Shown in pieces: positions 59,696 to 64,000 of a stretch of DNA of 64,000 bases. Numbering within the stretch: position 1 is the first letter of the stretch; the number at the start of each line of letters is the position of its first letter. The translations under genes and the position numbers were made by a program. The DNA is taken from NCBI GenBank assembly GCA_041941305.1, contig JBGTQJ010000012.1, positions 62,001 through 126,000 of the forward strand. Reading direction: 5' to 3'. The DNA comes from JANSWP01 sp041941305. GTDB lineage: Bacteria; Bacteroidota; Bacteroidia; Chitinophagales; Saprospiraceae. The notes below the pieces were generated by a model. It saw nothing but the letters and a program-made list of their open reading frames with translations, ran no database searches and was not told where the DNA came from.

Positions 59696-60739
59696 ATGCT
59701 ATTTTCTGTTGGAACTAAAGTAAAATTTCTACATACTGGTGATCTGGGTGAAGTTACGGCACTACTGGACAATGGAATGCTAAATGTTTATATCCCTTCA
59801 TCAGATATGGAAATTCCTGTTTTCCCAGAGGATTTAATTCGTTCTGAGGTCTTTATTACTAAGTCACAAGTAAAGGCAAAAATAGTCCAGGGTAAGCAAG
59901 ACAAAAAAACGGAAGAACCTGAAAGACCTGAAATTGAATCGCAATATCAGATATTGAAAAGTTATGGTATTCAATTAGCTTTTGACCCTGTTGGTAAGGA
60001 AGATGGGACGACTGAGAAATACACCATGTTTTTGATTAATGATACTCATTTTGATGTTGTTTACAACCTGAGCCTGAATTTTGGAGGGGAAGAGGAACAA
60101 AGATGGAATGGAAAATTAACAGCCACCTCCATCCTAAAATTGGGAACTTTACTTTTTGATGATTTAAATGATGCGCCAGGATTTGATTTAGAATGTTGGC
60201 AGGATACGACTGCTGGAAAAGGAAAAATCTTCAATAAATCTTTAAAAATCAAAGCAAAACAATTCTTTAAAAATGTGAGAACTGCTCCTTTCCTAAACAA
60301 AAAAGTTCACATTTACAGACTAGTGGAAAAGTTTGAAACATCATCTGACAAACCAATTGAAGATCTAAAAACTTATACAAAAAAGAAGGTTAAACCTTCA
60401 AAGTATCGATATACCAACATTGCCGAGTTTTCAACTTTTGACACGAAGGACCTCGCGAATTTTGAACCTGAACTCGATCTTCACATAGAAAATCTTTCAG
60501 AAGATTATAGAAAAATGAGCAATGCAGAAATTGTCAGACTTCAATTGTCCCGTTTTGATTCTTATATCCAAAATGCGATTCGCCTGGGTGTTCCTAGAGT
60601 ATTTATTATTCACGGGGTTGGCAAAGGAAGATTAAAGGATGAAATAGCTAGTAAATTATTTAAGAACCCAGATGTAAAAACTTTCAAAAACGAATTTCAT
60701 CCAAGGTATGGCTGGGGAGCCACCGAAGTAATATTCTAA
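59696..60739 (+). CDS. DUF2027 domain protein with C-terminal Smr domain
   Basis: 347 aa. The N-terminus (VGTKVKFLHTGDLGEVTALL, then VYIPSSDMEIPVFPEDLI) matches the small beta-barrel that opens Bacteroidota DUF2027 proteins. A central beta-rich domain spans ~85-215 (YTMFLINDTHFDVVYNLSLN). The C-terminal ~85 residues form an Smr domain: ELDLHIENL, and FIIHGVGKGRLKDEI with the conserved HGxGxG loop, ending ATEVIF. Smr domains bind or nick nucleic acid, as in MutS2 and ribosome-rescue factors. A lysine-rich linker joins the two parts. The domain combination is known in the phylum but the cellular role is not. Confidence 0.88.
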   Translation: MLFSVGTKVKFLHTGDLGEVTALLDNGMLNVYIPSSDMEIPVFPEDLIRSEVFITKSQVKAKIVQGKQDKKTEEPERPEIESQYQILKSYGIQLAFDPVGKEDGTTEKYTMFLINDTHFDVVYNLSLNFGGEEEQRWNGKLTATSILKLGTLLFDDLNDAPGFDLECWQDTTAGKGKIFNKSLKIKAKQFFKNVRTAPFLNKKVHIYRLVEKFETSSDKPIEDLKTYTKKKVKPSKYRYTNIAEFSTFDTKDLANFEPELDLHIENLSEDYRKMSNAEIVRLQLSRFDSYIQNAIRLGVPRVFIIHGVGKGRLKDEIASKLFKNPDVKTFKNEFHPRYGWGATEVIF

Positions 60740-61079
60740 AAAAAAACAAAATGAAGTCACAAGAAAAAAAATATTTCGTTGTAATTAACATCTCAATTTA
60801 GAAATTCTCCGTTTTATATTGTCACAAATTTGGCAGTTCAATTTTTTTCCTAAAACTGGTACAGAGTTTGCAAAATTGATGATACGTGACACAGTAAATC
60901 TTCTCCCCAATAAATACCCAATTAAAAGTCACAGTTATTTTCCACCCTCTTCAACTTTTACTCCCTTTTTAATTCCCCTTATAGATTAATTTAAAAATTC
61001 CAACATTTAACATATTGAAAATTATTGCTATTTGTATCTTTTTGAAATTGAATACTTATATAAAAGAAGCAACATAATC

Positions 61080-61333
61080 ATGAGTTAAAACTCATAATGT
61101 CGGAGTTGTTTACTGGTTTGTCAATGACTCCGACCTTTCAAAAACTTTGAACAAACATCGTCCTGTATGCTTTCAAAAAAACTAAACAAACAGCTGTGAA
61201 CAAATATTGAAAAACAAAAACAACTATAGTGTGACAAATCTGTGAACAAACACCCAAAACTTAAACCTTTTGAAAGCAATCTACAGTATATGATAAGTTA
61301 TGGAATGGCATTGATTGGTGCCATTCCTTTTTT
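61080..61333 (+). ncRNA. Candidate structured non-coding RNA
   Basis: A plus-strand terminator at 61302-61333 lies about 560 bp after the nearest plus-strand gene, which suggests its own transcript. Upstream are a 7-bp hairpin ATGAGTT-AA-AACTCAT (61080-61095), an 8-bp stem GTCGGAGT/ACTCCGAC around a 20-nt loop (61099-61134) and a long-range 11-bp stem (61158-61168 with 61268-61278). Words like TGTGAACAAACA occur at 61146, 61195 and 61241. The 5' end is unknown, and no family is recognised. A long 3' UTR is the alternative. Confidence 0.35.
61302..61333 (+). terminator. Rho-independent terminator without a nearby plus-strand gene
   Basis: A perfect 9-bp stem GGAATGGCA (61302-61310) with TGCCATTCC (61319-61327) around an 8-nt loop, then six T. 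The opposite strand has no T run, so it does not serve leuA. Confidence 0.85.
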
Positions 61334-61407
61334 AATTAAGAGTTTAATTTGGCAGGCACATAAATATAATTTTAATATATATAATTAAGGGATTGATTTA
61401 AAGCCCA

Positions 61408-62937
61408 TTACGCTAAAATAGCATTCAATTCAACATTTTTTCTAAGGGAGCTTATTTTGTTTATGGCATTCAGGTATCCTTTTACAGAAGCGGTAATAAT
61501 ATCAGTATCCACCCCAAATCCTACATATGATTTGTTATTGTGACAAATTCTGACATGAACCTTGGCGGTATCGTAGCTTCTATTGATATTTGATTGAACG
61601 AGATATTCTTCCAAATCGACTTGTTCTCCAATAATTGTATCTACAGCTCTTAAAGCTGCATTGACTGGGCCATTACCTATTTCGCTTGCTCTTTTTATTT
61701 CTTCTCCTAATTTAAGCTCTACAGTTGCTGTTGGAGATATAGATTCTCCGCAAACAACCTGTAAACGATGCAATTCAATTTCTGCGGTTTGAACCTTGTC
61801 ATCCATCATTATAATTAAGTCTTCATCACAAACATCTTTTTTCCCGTCTGCTAAATCCAGGAATTTTTCATATGCTTCAACTAATTCTTCTTTAGATAAT
61901 TTGTAACCCAATCGTTCAAGGTGGTATTTTAAAGCATGCTTTCCACTTCTTGCAGTAAGGATAATGGAGTTTTGAGGAACACCAACGTCTTCGGGAGCAA
62001 TAATCTCATAATTCTCTCTATGTTTTAATACTCCATCCTGGTGAATTCCTGAAGAATGAGCAAATGCATTTCTTCCAACGATAGCTTTATTTGGTTGAAC
62101 TGGCATCCGCATCATTTTTGAAATCAATAAACTCAAAGGATAAATTTTACGAGTTTTAATATTGGAGTGCAGGTTCAACGTATTATGAGTCTTTAAAATC
62201 ATAGCTACTTCTTCAAGGGAGGTATTTCCAGCTCTTTCCCCTATTCCATTTATCGTAACCTCTACTTGCCTTGCCCCGTTTATTATTCCGGCTATCGTAT
62301 TGGCAGTAGCCATTCCCAAATCATTGTGGCAATGGCAAGAAATAATTGCTTGTTCAATATTGGAGACATTTTCTTTTAAAAAGCGAATTTTCCTTCCATA
62401 TTCTTCCGGCAAACAATAACCAGTTGTATCTGGAATATTCACCACTGTTGCACCTGCCGCGATGACAGCTTCAATCATTTGAGCAAGAAACACATTATCT
62501 GCACGACCTGCATCTTCAGCATAAAACTCCACATCCTGTACATACTTTTTAGCATGTTTAACAGCTGCTACTCCTCTCTCAATGACCTGCTCTCTGGTAC
62601 TTTTAAATTTATGTTTGATATGATAATCTGAAGACCCTATCCCTGTATGGATTCTTGGTCTTTTGGCATATTTGAGAGACTCGGCAGCCACATCAATATC
62701 TTTCTCTACTGCTCTCGTCAAAGCACATATGGTTGGATTTTTAACAACTTTGGAAATTGCTACCACTGATTGAAAATCACCTGGGCTGGAAATGGGAAAA
62801 CCTGCCTCGATAATATCAACTCCCAATGCCTCCAGCTGTTTAGCTATCTCAATTTTTTCATTCGTATTTAACTGACAACCAGGGACTTGTTCGCCATCTC
62901 GCAAAGTAGTATCGAAGAAATAAATTTTTTCAGACAT
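61408..62937 (-). CDS. leuA: 2-isopropylmalate synthase
   Basis: Condenses acetyl-CoA with 2-oxoisovalerate, the first step of leucine synthesis. 509 aa, the usual full length. The catalytic TIM barrel starts FFDTTLRDGEQVPGCQLN and contains EAGFPISSPGDF, HTGIGSSDYH, NIPDTTGYCLPEEYG, CHCHNDLGMATANTIAG and GERAGNTSLEEV. The later AHSSGIHQDGVLKHRENYE segment is typical of LeuA. The C-terminal ~120 residues form the leucine-binding regulatory domain (GPVNAALRAVDTIIG; VHVRICHNNKSYVGFGVDTDI), so feedback inhibition is expected. The start ATG (62935-62937) follows the leuB stop by 44 bp; the two form an operon reading leuB-leuA. Confidence 0.95.
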   Translation of the reverse strand: MSEKIYFFDTTLRDGEQVPGCQLNTNEKIEIAKQLEALGVDIIEAGFPISSPGDFQSVVAISKVVKNPTICALTRAVEKDIDVAAESLKYAKRPRIHTGIGSSDYHIKHKFKSTREQVIERGVAAVKHAKKYVQDVEFYAEDAGRADNVFLAQMIEAVIAAGATVVNIPDTTGYCLPEEYGRKIRFLKENVSNIEQAIISCHCHNDLGMATANTIAGIINGARQVEVTINGIGERAGNTSLEEVAMILKTHNTLNLHSNIKTRKIYPLSLLISKMMRMPVQPNKAIVGRNAFAHSSGIHQDGVLKHRENYEIIAPEDVGVPQNSIILTARSGKHALKYHLERLGYKLSKEELVEAYEKFLDLADGKKDVCDEDLIIMMDDKVQTAEIELHRLQVVCGESISPTATVELKLGEEIKRASEIGNGPVNAALRAVDTIIGEQVDLEEYLVQSNINRSYDTAKVHVRICHNNKSYVGFGVDTDIITASVKGYLNAINKISSLRKNVELNAILA

Positions 62938-62981
62938 AATGTGATATTTGAGTGTTTAAAGAAGTTTTGATTGTATTAAGG

Positions 62982-64000
62982 TCAATTTAAAACAGTTGTT
63001 TTCGTTTGAATAAAAGTTAAAATTTTAGCGCCTATTTGATCTGTACCCAATATTTTTTCTGCTTTGGTATTTGCATCTGCAATGTCTATAGTTCTATAAC
63101 CTGCTTTCAATATTTCGTCAATTGCTCCAATCACTGTATCACTTTCTTCTTTTAGACCAAATGCTATATCAAGCATTAATGCCACAGATAGAATAGTAGC
63201 TATTGGATTTGCAATTCCCTTACCAGCAATATCTGGAGCGGAGCCATGCACAGGTTCGTACATGCCCACCAAATCTCCAATAGATGCAGATGGTAATAGT
63301 CCTAGAGAACCTGAAATTTGGGAAGCTTCATCTGTCAATATATCTCCAAACATATTGCCAGTCAAAACAACATCAAATTGCCTGGGGTCTCGTATCAACT
63401 GCATTGCAGCATTGTCGATAAACATGTAATTTACTGCTACATCAGGAAATTTGTTTTCCATTTCCTGGATAACTTCGCGCCATAATCTGGATACTTCTAG
63501 CACATTGGCTTTATCAACAGAGTGAAGTATTTTCCTACGGTTTTGAGCAGCTTTAAATGCTTTTTCAGCAATTCTACGCACCTCCAATTTGGAATAAATC
63601 ATTGTACTAATTGCAACCTCACCATCATTAGTGCGCTCACTTGGTTGTCCAAAATAAATTCCACCTGTCAACTCCCTGAAAAATAAAATATCTGCCCCTC
63701 TAATGACCTCAGCTTTCAAGCTAGAAGCATGTATGAGTTCATCAAAAATCTTGATGGGACGCAAATTGGCGTACAAGCCCAATTCTTTTCTCAATCTCAA
63801 TAATCCCTGCTCGGGTCTTATTTTTAGAGTAGGATTATTATCATACATTGGATGTCCTACTGCTCCAAGTAGGACCGCATCAGCATTTTTGCAGATTTGT
63901 AATGTGTCATCAGGTAATGGATTCCCCGTCTTTTCAATCCCGGAATGACCTATTAAACCATCCTCAAACGTAAAAGAATGACCAAAACAAGAACCGATTT
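62982..64000 (-). CDS. leuB: 3-isopropylmalate dehydrogenase, partial (N-terminus beyond the window)
   Basis: Oxidises and decarboxylates 3-isopropylmalate using NAD+. The reading frame continues without a stop past the internal ATG at 63848 to the window edge. The extra ~50 residues read as LeuB sequence (GNPLPDDTLQ, then NADAVLLGAVGHPMYDNN), so the true start lies outside. Visible motifs: RPEQGLLRLRKELGLYANLR with substrate-binding arginines, FFRELTGGIYFG with the catalytic tyrosine, NYMFIDNAAMQLI, GNMFGDILTDEAS with metal-binding aspartates, SLGLLPSAS and YEPVHGSAPDIAGKG for NAD binding. About 340 codons are present; roughly the first 15-20 residues are missing. leuA follows on the same strand. 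Confidence 0.95.
   Translation of the reverse strand, partial: IGSCFGHSFTFEDGLIGHSGIEKTGNPLPDDTLQICKNADAVLLGAVGHPMYDNNPTLKIRPEQGLLRLRKELGLYANLRPIKIFDELIHASSLKAEVIRGADILFFRELTGGIYFGQPSERTNDGEVAISTMIYSKLEVRRIAEKAFKAAQNRRKILHSVDKANVLEVSRLWREVIQEMENKFPDVAVNYMFIDNAAMQLIRDPRQFDVVLTGNMFGDILTDEASQISGSLGLLPSASIGDLVGMYEPVHGSAPDIAGKGIANPIATILSVALMLDIAFGLKEESDTVIGAIDEILKAGYRTIDIADANTKAEKILGTDQIGAKILTFIQTKTTVLN

Larger units (their letters stand above)
60740..61407. other. 668-bp gene-free region between the Smr and leuA genes
   Basis: Both flanking genes point into this region. No open frame longer than trivial size was supported. The left half is plain AT-rich DNA. The right half (61040-61333) holds several inverted repeats, three TGTGAACAAA-like words and a strong plus-strand terminator, treated separately as a candidate RNA. 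Confidence 0.6.

Noticed and set aside
61099..61134. GTCGGAGT/ACTCCGAC hairpin as a terminator
   Set aside because: The loop is 20 nt and no T run follows; it fits better as part of a structured RNA.
61146..61252. CRISPR-like array
   Set aside because: Only three imperfect 12-base words occur, with no longer repeat and no cas gene in the window.

Overview
The window is AT-rich, densely coding bacterial chromosome from the phylum Bacteroidota. Four proteins carry type IX secretion (T9SS) type A C-terminal sorting domains, and a PorP/SprF-like protein, MbnP-like lipoproteins, DUF1501/DUF1800 and DUF6702 proteins, a Bacteroidota-type transketolase, and TAnnTTTG promoter boxes are also present. 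The giant HYR-like/dockerin-bearing T9SS proteins and the sigma factor/TPR/caspase operon suggest the Saprospiria, but that narrower placement is inference. No tRNA, rRNA, insertion sequence, prophage or CRISPR array was seen.

Layout. 1-1.7 kb: the 3' end of a probable TonB-dependent receptor gene with its terminator, then a LysM-like/Amidase_3 cell-wall amidase. 2.1-20.4 kb: two giant T9SS-secreted proteins of 1610 and 4345 residues. Their last ~1280 residues are paralogous; the larger adds a metzincin protease and three classes of tandem repeats. 20.6-24.6 kb: a sigma-70-like factor, a membrane TPR protein with duplicated anti-sigma-like motifs and a secreted caspase-like protein in a tight operon, followed by a DUF6702 protein and an unrecognised membrane protein. 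24.7-32.8 kb: a fused double ABC ATPase, a choice-of-anchor-B/Ig-like T9SS protein, and a DUF1800-DUF1501 pair. 33-46.4 kb: housekeeping genes (transketolase, rarA, hutU, lnt, an amidohydrolase, a ZIP transporter, PAP2, cysteine desulfurase, a FabH-like synthase). 46.4-51.2 kb: an acyltransferase, dinB, a PorP/SprF-like protein and a Crp/Fnr regulator. 51.4-57.8 kb: DoxX, an ApbE lipoprotein, an exonuclease, two MbnP-like lipoproteins and two di-heme peroxidase-like (MbnH/MauG-type) lipoproteins, all on one strand. 57.8-64 kb: queE, ridA, a methyltransferase, a DUF2027-Smr protein, a 668-bp gene-free region with a candidate structured RNA, then leuA and leuB, the latter running off the window end.

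How the genes may work together. The giant proteins are probably exported by Sec and T9SS and displayed or released at the cell surface. The adjacent sigma/TPR/caspase operon looks like a signal-responsive unit. The two MbnP-like lipoproteins with two di-heme enzymes resemble a duplicated copper-protein maturation module, in which the enzyme oxidises a tryptophan of its partner. leuB and leuA form part of a leucine-biosynthesis operon. Three intergenic spots (43804-43969, 51244-51334, 61080-61333) hold RNA-like inverted-repeat structure not explained by coding sequence. Starts were often moved from upstream TTG codons to internal ATG codons where signal peptides or domain starts supported this.
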